Under the pieces are notes generated by a model. The model was not told the origin of the DNA. It searched no databases and saw nothing but the letters and a program-made list of their open reading frames with translations. Source: Thalassotalea ponticola (GTDB lineage: Bacteria > Pseudomonadota > Gammaproteobacteria > Enterobacterales > Alteromonadaceae). Taken from it: a DNA stretch of 64,000 nucleotides. The position numbers and the translations under genes are program-made. Where the stretch lies: positions 1,612,001 to 1,676,000 of the forward strand of contig NZ_CP166871.1 of assembly GCF_041379045.1 (NCBI RefSeq), in the 5' to 3' direction. Each line of letters opens with the position of its first letter. Positions within the stretch are counted from its first letter, which is position 1. Positions 46,501 through 56,741 of this stretch are shown in pieces.

Positions 46501-46785
46501 GTGAAATTTCTTGATAAAGCGAAAGAAATTACGGATAAAGTTGCTGAATCAGTAACGTCTTTTAGCAGTGATGAAGTCATTGCCGATACCGTAATTAAAG
46601 CAGTAAAAAAGCAAGAACGGGTAAATGCTATTTTAAAAGAAAAAGGCTGCAACTATCTTGTCGCGGACATTGAGCTTGGTATGGGGGTTCCGCCAACCGT
46701 TACTTTTGGTGTTCGTCGAGTAGATGAACTAAGCGATGCGACAAAAGAGAACTTAGAAACAAGAGATCTATCTGTTCGCGAATAA
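46501..46785 (+). CDS. Hypothetical protein, 94 aa
   Basis: A GTG start preceded by AGAGGT. The first ~45 residues are a predicted amphipathic helix (KAKEITDKVAESVTSF), followed by a small mixed domain with IELGMGVPPTVTFGVRRV. No membrane segment or known family. It lies between two TATTAGGCsCTAGG motifs. Confidence 0.5.
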   Translation: MKFLDKAKEITDKVAESVTSFSSDEVIADTVIKAVKKQERVNAILKEKGCNYLVADIELGMGVPPTVTFGVRRVDELSDATKENLETRDLSVRE

Positions 46786-46877
46786 CACATTGCGTAAACG
46801 GACAAAGTGCAACTGGCTTTTGTTCGTTCCTCGCCAAGTATAGCCAGTCGCTATTTTACGCGTATTAGGCGCTAGGT
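46786..46877 (+). repeat. attC-like imperfect palindrome
   Basis: Nested inverted repeats CGTAAA / TTTACG and ACTGGCT / AGCCAGT with the interior pattern GGCTTTTGTTCGTTCCTCGC, ending TATTAGGCGCTAGGT. This layout recalls the recombination sites of Vibrio and Alteromonadales chromosomal integron cassettes, though the final core site (GTTRRRY) is degenerate (GCTAGGT). The call rests on remembered patterns, not a search. Confidence 0.4.
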
Positions 46878-47144
46878 TTTAAAAAGATTCTATCCCATTA
46901 TACTGCTGTTTGGTTATAGCGCTTGGTGCATCTGGACGTATTTGCAAATACATCAAAGGCAACAAGCTTTTACCTAAAGCGTGGCTTGAAAACTCAAATG
47001 GTGCCTCTGGTTAAATCCATAGAATGAATGACCCATACTCAGTGACTAAACCGTCCTCATATTACTTGGCTGAATCAGTGTGGCCGAGTCTGTGCACGTA
47101 AAATATGGCGGTATTCGCTCCTCCTCTTAAATGGAATAGCTTTA
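46878..47144. other. Noncoding stretch after the attC-like site
   Basis: About 270 bp without a recognised gene before the next membrane protein. Confidence 0.3.
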
Positions 47145-47819
47145 ATGAAAAATCTACAAAAAGTTGCCGGCGTCTCAGCTATTTTTTTAGCCGGTATTTA
47201 TATTATTGCGTTTGTCTATTTTGGCTTGTTTTGGGCGTATCCCACCGAGGGTAGTGTATCGGAGAAAATGACATACCTGGCGGAAAATCAGGTTGTGTTT
47301 TCAATGGTATATTTTCTGATGTATGTGGTGTTCGGAATTCTTCTAACCGTTCTCGTGGTGGGTTTATACGAAAGGCTAAAGTCAGCAAATAATCTCATGG
47401 CGAACTTAGGATCTGTGTTTGGCGTTGTTTGGGTAGTTCTCGTCATTACAAGTGGTATGCTGGCAAACATCGGTCTTTCACATGCGGTTAAGTTGATGGA
47501 TATATCAATTGAGAAAGCTTTTGATATGTGGCGAATAATTTCAGTGCTAATTGAAAGCCTCGGCGGGGGAAACGAGCTGGTTGGTGGGCTGTGGGTATTG
47601 CTGATCAGTGGCGCGGCTTTAACTGCGAACGTATTCGGGCGTGGACTGAATTACCTTGGGCTAACGGTTGGCATCTCTGGTATTGCAACAGTATATCCAG
47701 ATGAAACCCTCACCGAAGTGTTTGGTATCACGCAGCTAATTTGGTTTATCTGGCTTGGTATATCGATGTTAAGTCAAAGCAATGCATATACACCAACTAA
47801 GCCGAAGGTAAACCCATAG
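47145..47819 (+). CDS. DUF4386-like integral membrane protein
   Basis: 224 residues with about six membrane helices. The start MKNLQKVAGVSAIFLAGIYIIAF and later regular helix spacing resemble the DUF4386 family of unknown function. No catalytic motif is visible. It is an orphan gene in the cassette-like region. The call is tentative. Confidence 0.5.
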   Translation: MKNLQKVAGVSAIFLAGIYIIAFVYFGLFWAYPTEGSVSEKMTYLAENQVVFSMVYFLMYVVFGILLTVLVVGLYERLKSANNLMANLGSVFGVVWVVLVITSGMLANIGLSHAVKLMDISIEKAFDMWRIISVLIESLGGGNELVGGLWVLLISGAALTANVFGRGLNYLGLTVGISGIATVYPDETLTEVFGITQLIWFIWLGISMLSQSNAYTPTKPKVNP

Positions 47820-48038
47820 ACCGGTTTAGGTGCCAGAACGTACCAGTGAATAGCGTTTTTGGCTTGCAGTTGTGTTTTATTGTTGAGCAAATGTTAATGC
47901 GGTTTAAGCCAGCGAGTTACAGCGCTCCGTGCACAGCATGTTAATTAATCATGACAAAACAATAACAATGAGAATTATTGTGTTTTATGATAGCGTTGTA
48001 TCTTTAGTAGCTCTATTGATAAAAACACAATCATTGTT

Positions 48039-48608
48039 ATGACCACACAGATCACTCAAACTCCACTCGATTTTCTGACCCAACGCCAATCAAATGGCTT
48101 TTTAGAGGCGCCCGCGCCCAGCGATAGCGAACTTACTAAGATGCTCGAAGCGGCAATAGCAACGCCAGATCATGGGCACCTCAAGCCGTATCGCTTTGAT
48201 GTAATCCAAGGTAAAGGACTTGATACGCTTACTGATATTTTTGTTAAAGCGATGACCTTGATTAGCGACGATCCGATCAAACAGCAGAAAGCCAAAACCA
48301 TGGCATATCGCGCGCCAATGATCATTGTTGTCTCGACCCAGTATCAACAGCATCCGAAAGTACCCAAGCACGAACAAATGATCACCGCGGGGTGTGCCAC
48401 ATACGCGCTGCAAATGGCAGCGGTTGCGCAAGGTTATAATGCGCTGTGGCGCACCGGAGCATTAGCTGAACACCCTTTGGTTAAACAGCAATTACATATT
48501 GACGAGCAACAAGACATTGTCGGGTTTTTATATGTGGGTAGTGAAAGCAAGGCGCTTGCAGCAAAACCGAGAAGACTGCAGTCCGTCGATGTTAGACACT
48601 GGCGCTAA
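48039..48608 (+). CDS. Nitroreductase-family protein, YdjA-like
   Basis: 189 residues of the single-domain FMN-binding nitroreductase family (E. coli YdjA, 183 aa). The FMN-phosphate region RQSNGFLEAPAPS, AATPDHGHLKPYRF near residue 38, the GCATYALQMAAVAQGYNALWRTG segment near 116, and GFLYVGSE are present. It is a cytoplasmic NAD(P)H oxidoreductase with unknown physiological substrate. Confidence 0.88.
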   Translation: MTTQITQTPLDFLTQRQSNGFLEAPAPSDSELTKMLEAAIATPDHGHLKPYRFDVIQGKGLDTLTDIFVKAMTLISDDPIKQQKAKTMAYRAPMIIVVSTQYQQHPKVPKHEQMITAGCATYALQMAAVAQGYNALWRTGALAEHPLVKQQLHIDEQQDIVGFLYVGSESKALAAKPRRLQSVDVRHWR

Positions 48609-48662
48609 TTTACACGTTGGCTAAGGCGCTTTATCTGATAATTAACGAGCTGTTCAAGTAAG

Positions 48663-48695
48663 AAAAAAGGACCAACGTCAATTGGTCCTTTTTTT
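48663..48695. terminator. Bidirectional terminator
   Basis: A 13-bp stem (48663-48675 and 48682-48694) with a 6-nt loop between the convergent nitroreductase and ABC permease genes; A-run and T-run flank it. Confidence 0.9.
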
Positions 48696-48718
48696 GATTG
48701 TGTCACGTTGTGTCGTTG

Positions 48719-51202
48719 TTATTCGTAGCGCAACGCTTTTATTGGGTTAGAGCGCGCGACTTTGATTGAGTTACCCGCAACTGTCACCCATGCAATGAGC
48801 AGTGCAAATACACCTGATGCTGCACACAGTAAAATTATCAAACTGGTATCAATGCGATAAACAAACGCTTGTAACCAATCAAACATTAGGTAGCACGCTA
48901 TCGGCCACGCCACTAAACAGGCGATAAATACCGGCTTACTAAACTGCAACACTAACATGCGAACAATATCAAACACACTGGCACCCATTACTTTTCGAAT
49001 ACCGATTTCTTTGGTTTTGCGATGAGCGGTGAAGCTAGCAAGTCCGAACAGACCTAAGCAAGCAATGAAAATCGCAAGACCGGAGAAGGTGGCAAACAAC
49101 TGTGCTTCGCCTTGTTCTTGTTGATAAAATTCGGCGATTTCAGCATCAACATACGAATAGGAAAACGGTACACTTGGCACATGTTGGGTCCACATTTTCT
49201 CAGCATCGGCTTTTATGGTTTCGGGTGAGCCATTAAAGCGAACCGAGATAATTGAACCAAAATCAGCGGATAACGGATACACTTCTGGACGAATGGTTGC
49301 ACGCAAGCTGCTAAAGTGGATGTCTTCGACCACACCGATTACGGTTAATTCAACCGATAAGTCTTCACCCGGATCGCCTCGGTCTGTGATTAAAATTTTA
49401 CCTAGGGCTTGTTCGGGCGTACCCAAACCTAAACGTTGCAACGCCGATTCGTTAATCACGATAGCGCCTTTTGCCGGTGCTCCTTCACGTATTTCTTCGT
49501 TTGATGGGGTGATATCTGCGCGATTTTTATCGTAAGTACGTCCAGCCACAACATTAATTTGATAGGTTTCAAAAAAGTTGTAGCCGACAGCGCGTTGACC
49601 GATAAGTAGGGCATCCTCTTCAGGTATTTCTGGTGTGCGCATCATCGTGTTGTTCTCGTTTGCGTTACCAGGGGTTTCGTTAGAGTAGGTCACCGAGGTA
49701 ACCTGTGGGTGCTTTTCTAGTTCGTTCAACAATACATTGCGCTGTTCACTTGCTGCATCACGTCCTACGCGATAAATCACCATTAAGTTGTCTTTGTTGT
49801 AACCAGGGTCCATATTAAGAGCGTATTGCATTTGTGCATAGACCACCGCAGTCGAGACAAACAGGCCAATTGATATGGCAAATTGGACAACAACTAAACC
49901 GGCACGAAGCTTCAATGATGCTTTAGTATCGGCTGATTTGTTAGCCTTTAACACCGTAGCAGGTCGAAAATTAGATAAAACGAACGCAGGATACAAGCCA
50001 CTTAATACCCCTACAGCCAGCGCAACAGCAACAAAAGTCGCGATATTTACCGGTGTGTAAGAAACGCTCAATGACCTATTCAGTACTTCGTTGTACAGTG
50101 GTAATGTAAGCTCTACTAAGGCAAACGCCAAGGTAAACGCGATAACGCTCAACAAAACCGATTCACCCAAAAACTGAACCACCAAGTTGCGACGGGAAGC
50201 CCCCATTACTTTGCGCAGAGACACCTCTTTAGCGCGACGGCTTGCTTGCGCGGTGGATAAGTTCATAAAGTTAATTGCCGCGATTAGTAGGATTAAAAAT
50301 GACACCGCAGAGAATGTGATCACCATGGTTTGATTGCCCTGTGGGCGCATTTCACCAAAACCAGTGGCTTTCAAGTGCAAGTCTTGGATATTCATCGCAC
50401 TCAACTTAATGAAGTCAGAGGCTTTTGCATCGTCGCCACCAATCGGCATTTGTGGAAAATTGTTGTTAGCAAATTGATCTAACTGGCTGCTAATAGTGGC
50501 GAGATCACTTGCTTGTTTGGTTTTAAAATACAGTTGTGAATTAACAGAAAACCAATGACCAAACATCCAGCGTTGTTCTTCCCAGTCTTTTTCATCGATA
50601 GCGACGATGATGGGTAAATCTAATTGGCTGTTATCAGGTAGATCTTCGATAACGGCTCCAACCTTATACTCGCGTTGAAAATGATTAAAATCCAAACTCA
50701 ACACTTCATTGATGGCCGGCTTATCGCCAAAGAATTTTTTCGCAGCTGACTCCGACAAGACAATACTTTGATTGTCATTTAAACTGGCTTTTACATCGCC
50801 AGCTAGCACGGTTAAATCAAACATGTCAGCAAATTCGGGATCAACTAAGCGAACATCTTCAATCATCACCTTGTCTTTGTAGGTGATGGTTGGCCCCCAA
50901 GAGCCAATGCGAGTCGCGTATTCAATTTGCTCAAAGTCTTTCTTAAGTGCGTGGATCATCGGTCCTGGCGCCGATACGGCATCCATTGGATCTCTACCTG
51001 GTACATTGAAGGTAACGTGAGCGCGATGAATGGTATCTGCATTTTGCCAAAACTGATCGTATTTGGTTTCGTGCTGAACGTATAACATAATCATCACGCA
51101 AGCGGCTAAACCAATGGCTAGGCCGAAGATGTTGATGGCGGTAAACAGTTTGTTATTTGCCATATTACGCCAGGCGGTGGTGATATAATTTTTAACTAAC
51201 AT
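48719..51202 (-). CDS. MacB-like ABC transporter permease (two FtsX domains)
   Basis: 827 residues. TM1 (~21-41) is followed by a large MacB-type periplasmic core, three helices (~290-430), then a second periplasmic domain and a final FtsX helix set, giving eight helices in all. TKEIGIRKVMGAS and AKEVSLRKVMGAS are the conserved cytoplasmic EA-like loops after the first helix of each FtsX unit. It is the third gene of an adaptor-ATPase-permease operon. Such systems export peptides or stress products by mechanotransmission; the substrate is unknown. Confidence 0.88.
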   Translation of the reverse strand: MLVKNYITTAWRNMANNKLFTAINIFGLAIGLAACVMIMLYVQHETKYDQFWQNADTIHRAHVTFNVPGRDPMDAVSAPGPMIHALKKDFEQIEYATRIGSWGPTITYKDKVMIEDVRLVDPEFADMFDLTVLAGDVKASLNDNQSIVLSESAAKKFFGDKPAINEVLSLDFNHFQREYKVGAVIEDLPDNSQLDLPIIVAIDEKDWEEQRWMFGHWFSVNSQLYFKTKQASDLATISSQLDQFANNNFPQMPIGGDDAKASDFIKLSAMNIQDLHLKATGFGEMRPQGNQTMVITFSAVSFLILLIAAINFMNLSTAQASRRAKEVSLRKVMGASRRNLVVQFLGESVLLSVIAFTLAFALVELTLPLYNEVLNRSLSVSYTPVNIATFVAVALAVGVLSGLYPAFVLSNFRPATVLKANKSADTKASLKLRAGLVVVQFAISIGLFVSTAVVYAQMQYALNMDPGYNKDNLMVIYRVGRDAASEQRNVLLNELEKHPQVTSVTYSNETPGNANENNTMMRTPEIPEEDALLIGQRAVGYNFFETYQINVVAGRTYDKNRADITPSNEEIREGAPAKGAIVINESALQRLGLGTPEQALGKILITDRGDPGEDLSVELTVIGVVEDIHFSSLRATIRPEVYPLSADFGSIISVRFNGSPETIKADAEKMWTQHVPSVPFSYSYVDAEIAEFYQQEQGEAQLFATFSGLAIFIACLGLFGLASFTAHRKTKEIGIRKVMGASVFDIVRMLVLQFSKPVFIACLVAWPIACYLMFDWLQAFVYRIDTSLIILLCAASGVFALLIAWVTVAGNSIKVARSNPIKALRYE

Positions 51203-51220
51203 AACTTCAATCTCCGTTTG

Positions 51221-51904
51221 CTAAACAACCGCTTTCAATTCTTGCGGTTGAATTTGACCATCCAACAAGTTAACAATACGCGATGCATATTCGGCGTGTG
51301 ATGGCGAGTGGGTCACCATAATAATAGTGGTGCCTTCCTTGTTGAGCTGTTGTAGCATTTCCATTACTTCGCGCCCGTGTTCGGTATCTAAGTTACCGGT
51401 TGGCTCATCGGCGAGAATAACGCTTTGCTTACCGACCACTGCTCGCGCAACCGCAACCCGTTGTTGTTGACCACCGGATAATTGGCTTGGCATGTGCTTT
51501 GCGCGATGATCAATACCGACTTTCTTTAACACCTCAGCTACGCGTTTTTTGCGCTCAGCCTTATTAATGTTGTGATAGAGCAGCGCCAGCTCGACGTTTT
51601 CTTCAACGTTTAACTCATCAATTAAGTTAAAGCTTTGAAAAATGAAACCAATATGTTGCTTGCGAATATTGGCCAACGAACTTTCTGAGTAATTTGCAAT
51701 ATCTTCATCTTTGAAGAAATAGTGTCCGTCTGATGGAGAATCTAACATGCCAATGGTGTTAAGTAGGGTCGATTTACCACAACCACTTGGTCCCATAATG
51801 GCCACAAATTCGCCGCTATTAATGGTCAGGTTAATGCTGTTTAACGCGGTTGTTTCTACTTCGTCCGTTTCAAAGCGTTTACTTAAATTTTGTAGTTTTA
51901 ACAT
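51221..51904 (-). CDS. ABC transporter ATP-binding protein, MacB/LolD type
   Basis: 227 residues: Walker A GPSGCGKST near residue 37, Q-loop FQSFNLIDEL, signature LSGGQQQR, Walker B VILADEPTGNLD, and the switch His in VTHSP. It pairs with the permease 18 bp downstream. The LSGGQQQRVAVARA and DEPTGNLD sequences place it in the MacB/LolD/FtsE group. Confidence 0.93.
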   Translation of the reverse strand: MLKLQNLSKRFETDEVETTALNSINLTINSGEFVAIMGPSGCGKSTLLNTIGMLDSPSDGHYFFKDEDIANYSESSLANIRKQHIGFIFQSFNLIDELNVEENVELALLYHNINKAERKKRVAEVLKKVGIDHRAKHMPSQLSGGQQQRVAVARAVVGKQSVILADEPTGNLDTEHGREVMEMLQQLNKEGTTIIMVTHSPSHAEYASRIVNLLDGQIQPQELKAVV

Positions 51905-51952
51905 AGTGTTGCCCCAATTTAATGTTGTTATAAGAATAGTGAATGAATAAAG

Positions 51953-53206
51953 TTACGAGCCAAGGTCTAAACGACTCATGTCAATAAAGCTAGAGTAGGG
52001 TGAGGTGATAACTTGCTCGCCAACATCTAAGCCATCAAGAACTTCGATAAAGCGATTGTTTCGACGCCCTAAAGTCACATTGCGCTTGGTTGCAACCGAA
52101 CCATCGGCGCTGACAACAAATACCCAATTACCACCGGTGTCTTGGTAAAACGCACCGTTGGGAATAAGCGCAACTTCACTTGGATCGCCTAAGGTTAATT
52201 TGGTTTGTAACGATTGACCGCGGCGTATACCTTGTGGCTGATGATCGTCAAAGGTTAAGTCAATGCGAAATTGACCGTTATTCACCTGAGGGTAAATTTT
52301 GCTGATCGTTAAGGTGAACTCAGCACCGTTGCGATGCAAAGTGGCGGGTTGTCCTAAATCAATGCGCTCTAAATAGAATTCGTCAACGCTCGCTTGTAAT
52401 TTGAACGCTGATGGGTCGTCAATTTGACCAATTCGCTCACCGCGTTGAATAGATTGGCCAACCTCAATATCAAAGCCCGACAGTTTTCCGGCTACCGGTG
52501 CCTTCATATTTAAATTTTCCATATTTGCTCTGGCGAACACTAAGCTTTCCTCAAGGCGTTGATTGGTTTCTCGAAGGAAGGCTAACTGCTGCGCTTGCAT
52601 TAAGTTATCGGTTTTTTGGCTCTCCAGCGTCACTTGGCGACGATTTTTGTAGTACTCCAATAAATCTTCGTTGTCACGTAATGCGTTGTCTGAAATGCTG
52701 CCTTTGGCAAAAATTACTCGTTCCCGCTCGACTAGGCGAGTTAAACGTTTGATTTGATAATCAATTTCAATAAGGTTGCGCTTGTGAGATAGTTTGTTTT
52801 GTTCAAGTGATAACTCAATACTACGCATATTATTCAATTGCTCAGTTACCGCAGCCTCATTGCGCATGACGTCGAGTTGTAATTGCGTATTAGACAATTT
52901 AACGATGGGTTGGCCTTTGCTAACAATCGCGCCGTCTTCAATAAGAACTTTTTCTACACGTCCGCCTTCTACCGCATCGAGGTAGACTGTTTTTAGCGGC
53001 GTAACTTTAGCCCTTACGGGAATGAAATCTTCAAAAGTGCCGTAAGAAACGCTCGAAATGGTGATGTTTTGCTGAGCAACTTGTAATGATTTACCCGTGG
53101 TTTGTGCTGAATAAAGGTTGGAAACTACGGCGATTGACCCGACGGCTAACAAGGCCAAACTGATTTTGCCCCAAGGTTTTGACTTCTTCGCTATTTTTCT
53201 GTCCAT
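51953..53206 (-). CDS. HlyD/MacA-type periplasmic adaptor
   Basis: 417 residues: an N-terminal membrane anchor (~14-32), a lipoyl half-motif (VEGGRVEKVLIEDGAIVSKGQPIV), a coiled coil (~105-220), the second lipoyl half (KAPVAGKLSGFDIEVGQSIQRGE) and a beta-barrel plus membrane-proximal domain. First gene of the tripartite exporter operon; an outer-membrane TolC is not encoded nearby. Confidence 0.9.
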   Translation of the reverse strand: MDRKIAKKSKPWGKISLALLAVGSIAVVSNLYSAQTTGKSLQVAQQNITISSVSYGTFEDFIPVRAKVTPLKTVYLDAVEGGRVEKVLIEDGAIVSKGQPIVKLSNTQLQLDVMRNEAAVTEQLNNMRSIELSLEQNKLSHKRNLIEIDYQIKRLTRLVERERVIFAKGSISDNALRDNEDLLEYYKNRRQVTLESQKTDNLMQAQQLAFLRETNQRLEESLVFARANMENLNMKAPVAGKLSGFDIEVGQSIQRGERIGQIDDPSAFKLQASVDEFYLERIDLGQPATLHRNGAEFTLTISKIYPQVNNGQFRIDLTFDDHQPQGIRRGQSLQTKLTLGDPSEVALIPNGAFYQDTGGNWVFVVSADGSVATKRNVTLGRRNNRFIEVLDGLDVGEQVITSPYSSFIDMSRLDLGS

Positions 53207-53526
53207 GTTGATATCTTCAATAGTTAAGGTGAAAGTATATTGTTACCTTTGTTACTATATTTATTGGTTAAATATACAAGGTTGTACTCTATAAAGCAGA
53301 ATGCGTGCCAATGCTATTAAGTTATTGATAAATAGTGTTTTTAGTTGGTTTTTACTGAGTGTTTTGGAGAGGTGTGGTTTGTTGGCTTGGTAAAGAGTTA
53401 ACACTTGTAACCAAAATGTTGTCAAATTGACTAACGTTGTAAAACGCTTTACGAGTTGTTGATGTTGTTGGTATTGATTTTGCTGGAGTTAACAGCGATT
53501 TAATTGAGTTGTAGCGAGAGAAAAGT
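53207..53526. other. Upstream region of the exporter operon
   Basis: About 320 bp of A+T-rich sequence that should carry the exporter promoter on the minus strand. No defined operator seen. Confidence 0.3.
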
Positions 53527-53745
53527 ATGCTTATGTCACCCCGACGAATAGCAACAATCAGAAAATGGCTTTTAAACGCATGTTATAACCAAGCTGGTAG
53601 GCCAGCGTTAATTTACAATTTTAACAACTCAGACATACTCATTTTGAATGACCAGCCATTGTACGTTCGGCCTTGTAAAACACTGACAAAATCGAAGAAA
53701 AAACATTCAGTACCGGCCAGCAGAACCGAGATAATTGATAATTGA
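53527..53745 (+). CDS. Possible small hypothetical protein
   Basis: A 72-codon ATG frame with a weak purine-rich GCGAGAGAAAAG upstream. The product is basic, with no membrane segment or known family. It stands alone between the divergent exporter operon and the asnS 3' end. It may not be a gene. Confidence 0.25.
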   Translation: MLMSPRRIATIRKWLLNACYNQAGRPALIYNFNNSDILILNDQPLYVRPCKTLTKSKKKHSVPASRTEIIDN

Positions 53746-53916
53746 TGGCCGTTTATCGAAGTTTTACCCATTACACGTATCATGTTTTGATTTTGAAACA
53801 GCCATTACCGAAGGTACTAGACGCCAACAATCAGGTAACGATAAATAACGAGGTACGTAAACGAGCGACACACATCGGGTTGGAAAGTGTCAATTATATT
53901 TAGGACGGTGCAAAGC

Positions 53917-53944
53917 AAAAAAAGGGACCGCATGGATCCCTTTT
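53917..53944 (-). terminator. Terminator of asnS
   Basis: AAAAGGGACC / GGATCCCTTTT with one bulged base (53920-53929 and 53934-53944). Read on the minus strand it ends in seven T, 43 bp after the asnS stop. Confidence 0.8.
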
Positions 53945-53987
53945 ACTAGATTCTGGTTCGCAATGTTTTACATCACGATCAGAACGA

Positions 53988-55388
53988 TTAAAACTCAGCG
54001 TTGTTAGGTGTGCGCGGGAACGGAATAGTATCTCGCACATTAGAGATGCCGGTTGCATAAGCGACCAAACGTTCAAAACCTAAACCAAAACCTGCGTGAG
54101 GCACAGTGCCGTAACGTCGAAGATCGCGGTACCAACTGTAATCTTCTTTATCTAAGCCCATTTCCGCTAAACGGGCATCTAATACATCAAGGCGTTCTTC
54201 ACGCTGAGAGCCACCGATGATTTCACCAATACCAGGTGCTAAAATGTCCATCGCCGCAACGGTTTTGCCATCGTCGTTAAGACGCATATAAAATGCTTTA
54301 ATATCTTTCGGGTAGTTTTGCAATACCACTGGACCACCGACGTATTCTTCGGCAAGGTAACGCTCGTGTTCAGAGTTTAGGTCAACACCCCATTCAACGT
54401 TGTTTTCAAACTTCTTACCTGATTTAAGTAATATATCGATGGCGTCGGTGTAATCCATACGTACAAACTCAGAATTGATCACTGAGTTGAGTCGATCAAT
54501 AACGGTTTTATCAACGCGTTGTTGGAAAAAAGCCATGTCGTCAGCGCGCTCTTCTAGTACGGCTTTGAACACGTAACGCAACATTTCCTCTGCTAACGTT
54601 GCGGCATCGCCAAGATCGGCAAAGGCAATTTCAGGCTCCACCATCCAAAACTCTGCGAGATGGCGAGAGGTGTTTGAGTTTTCCGCGCGGAATGTTGGAC
54701 CAAACGTGTAGACCTTTGACAAGGCGCACGCATAAGTTTCAACATTTAATTGACCAGAAACCGTTAAAAATGTTTCTTTACCGAAAAAATCTTCTTTAAA
54801 GTCAATGGCACCCTTGTCATCGCGAGGTAGATTTTCTAGATCTAGGGTCGATACGCGGAACATTTCGCCGGCACCTTCAGTATCAGAGCCGGTGATAAGT
54901 GGTGTCGCAATCCAGTTGTAACCTTTTTCATGCATGAAACGGTGAATAGCTTGCGCTAAACAGTTACGCACTCGAGTAACGGCACCACCAATATTCGTGC
55001 GTGCACGTAGATGTGCGTGTTCGCGTAAGTACTCAATTGAGTGGCGTTTTGCAGCCATAGGGTAAGTATCAGGATCGTCAACTAAACCGAGCACTTCAAC
55101 GTCAGTGGCTTGGATTTCAAACGATTGTCCCTTACCTTGAGATTCAACTAATGTACCGGTTACCTGTACAGATGAACCTGTTGTAAGCTTTAACACTTCA
55201 TTTTGATAATTATCAAGGTCACTAGGTACTACGGCTTGAATAGGATCAAAGCACGAGCCGTCGTGAATGGCTAGAAAAGAAATACCGGCTTTTGAATCAC
55301 GACGAGTACGGATCCAGCCTTGGACTGTAACGGTTTCACCAACTGGTGCTTTACCTGCTAATACATCAGTAATTGCAAAAACTGACAT
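53988..55388 (-). CDS. asnS: Asparaginyl-tRNA synthetase
   Basis: A 466-residue class IIb synthetase (E. coli AsnS also 466). The N-terminal OB anticodon-binding fold (~15-100: [19 protein letters not shown]) is followed by the catalytic core with motif 2 ([25 protein letters not shown]) and motif 3 ([15 protein letters not shown]). Single gene with own terminator. Confidence 0.98.
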   Translation of the reverse strand: MSVFAITDVLAGKAPVGETVTVQGWIRTRRDSKAGISFLAIHDGSCFDPIQAVVPSDLDNYQNEVLKLTTGSSVQVTGTLVESQGKGQSFEIQATDVEVLGLVDDPDTYPMAAKRHSIEYLREHAHLRARTNIGGAVTRVRNCLAQAIHRFMHEKGYNWIATPLITGSDTEGAGEMFRVSTLDLENLPRDDKGAIDFKEDFFGKETFLTVSGQLNVETYACALSKVYTFGPTFRAENSNTSRHLAEFWMVEPEIAFADLGDAATLAEEMLRYVFKAVLEERADDMAFFQQRVDKTVIDRLNSVINSEFVRMDYTDAIDILLKSGKKFENNVEWGVDLNSEHERYLAEEYVGGPVVLQNYPKDIKAFYMRLNDDGKTVAAMDILAPGIGEIIGGSQREERLDVLDARLAEMGLDKEDYSWYRDLRRYGTVPHAGFGLGFERLVAYATGISNVRDTIPFPRTPNNAEF

Positions 55389-55689
55389 TATTGACCTCGT
55401 TTGATAATTTATACAATAAAGTTGATTTTAGTTAAGAGTGGGTAGTTTACCTATGGTAGCCACTAACTCAAGTAATTGTTGAACGATCAGCAATTTTTTT
55501 TAACAACTTGTATTAAAATTCGACGTTTGCATTGCTTTGCTAGAGCGAATCGGCTCCCTTTGCTTCGCCACTGCGATCCTGACACTCATCGCATTGTTAG
55601 AGATCGTGCCCAATTGGTGCTAGCCAAACGCGTCAGCACCGTGTGTGATACGTAATCTAGCTTTTCCTATCGTATCCCGCATTGCATTA
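55389..55689. other. Intergenic region asnS / LEA-like lipoprotein
   Basis: About 300 bp without a gene; contains the asnS promoter on the minus strand. Nothing else recognised. Confidence 0.3.
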
Positions 55690-56169
55690 TTAACGCTTTG
55701 TTTTAAATGCGTCTTCAAGTTGCTTATCAAGTTGGCCGCTGTGTTTGATATCAAACGCCATGTAGCCCTTGGGATCAATACGCGTTCGCAGGGTGTATGT
55801 CAGGTTATCGTTAGGTGATTCTGCAAACTTGGCCACTAACATAACCATATCAATAACATTAATACTGGCTTCAACATCGACAGCCGTCTCGCCATAGGCG
55901 GTTAAGGTCGGGATATTGTTGGCAACACCAGACATTAGGTTGTGCTTTCCTACGTTAAAATCAAAAGCCATACCTTCAATGTCTAAATCGCGATCATTTG
56001 GGTTGGTCACCATCAGACGCAAGACAAAGCGGGGCGACATTGAGTTGCCTTTAACCGATTCAATACCAACTAAATTAACTTTTGGCTCTTCCAGTTTTAT
56101 TACATTCGCACAGCCTGATAGGGCAGCGAGTAGGGTAAAGCCCACCAATAAATGAGATAGTGTGCGCAT
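55690..56169 (-). CDS. LEA14-like (LEA type 2) lipoprotein
   Basis: 159 residues. A lipoprotein signal with lipobox LSGC (Cys20) precedes one WHy/LEA14 domain: VTNPNDRDLDIEGMAFDFNVG near residue 54 is the characteristic NPN segment. Such proteins are envelope-associated and linked to desiccation or stress tolerance by name only; function is unproven. Single gene. Confidence 0.85.
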   Translation of the reverse strand: MRTLSHLLVGFTLLAALSGCANVIKLEEPKVNLVGIESVKGNSMSPRFVLRLMVTNPNDRDLDIEGMAFDFNVGKHNLMSGVANNIPTLTAYGETAVDVEASINVIDMVMLVAKFAESPNDNLTYTLRTRIDPKGYMAFDIKHSGQLDKQLEDAFKTKR

Positions 56170-56741
56170 ATCGTTTATCCTTTGTTTTATTTGTATTTAA
56201 TCGCCAGTAACACCGATTGGGTTAATAACTTGTTGATCTAGAGCTCGTTATCACGTCATTGGATTAAACCTTTGGCTGCCAAACAAGCCGATTCTATCAT
56301 TAAACACATAGTGTATTGTTTTCAACAACCAAATAAACCGCTAGCAAAGATAGTAAAGGTATAATTTAACGTCTTAACGTTTTCACATAAGGTGTACATG
56401 GTTGAAGTATAATCTATTTAAAGCCAGGTATTGGCGCTCCACGTGTGCCTTTCTACAGCAAGTTGTACTGACTCATGTAAAAAAACATATATTAAAACCT
56501 AGAAAAAATATTTGGGTGCCAAGATCATGCGTTACCATTCGCCTTTATCAAGGGTACTTTTGAACGATATACAGATAACAACGGTTGTATGCTATAAAAT
56601 TACGTATAAACAATGTGTTATGCTAAGGTGTTAACTATTGTTAGCAAGCAGAAACTAGGCTGTTAACCGGTGTTAGACCAAAATTCGTTGGTAATATGGT
56701 GCGAGTACCGACGATAAAATGACGATTATTGGGGAGTGAGA
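56170..56741. other. Divergent intergenic region
   Basis: About 570 bp between the LEA lipoprotein (-) and the DMT transporter (+). No gene is seen; GGGGAG at 56731-56736 is the ribosome site of the next gene. Confidence 0.3.
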
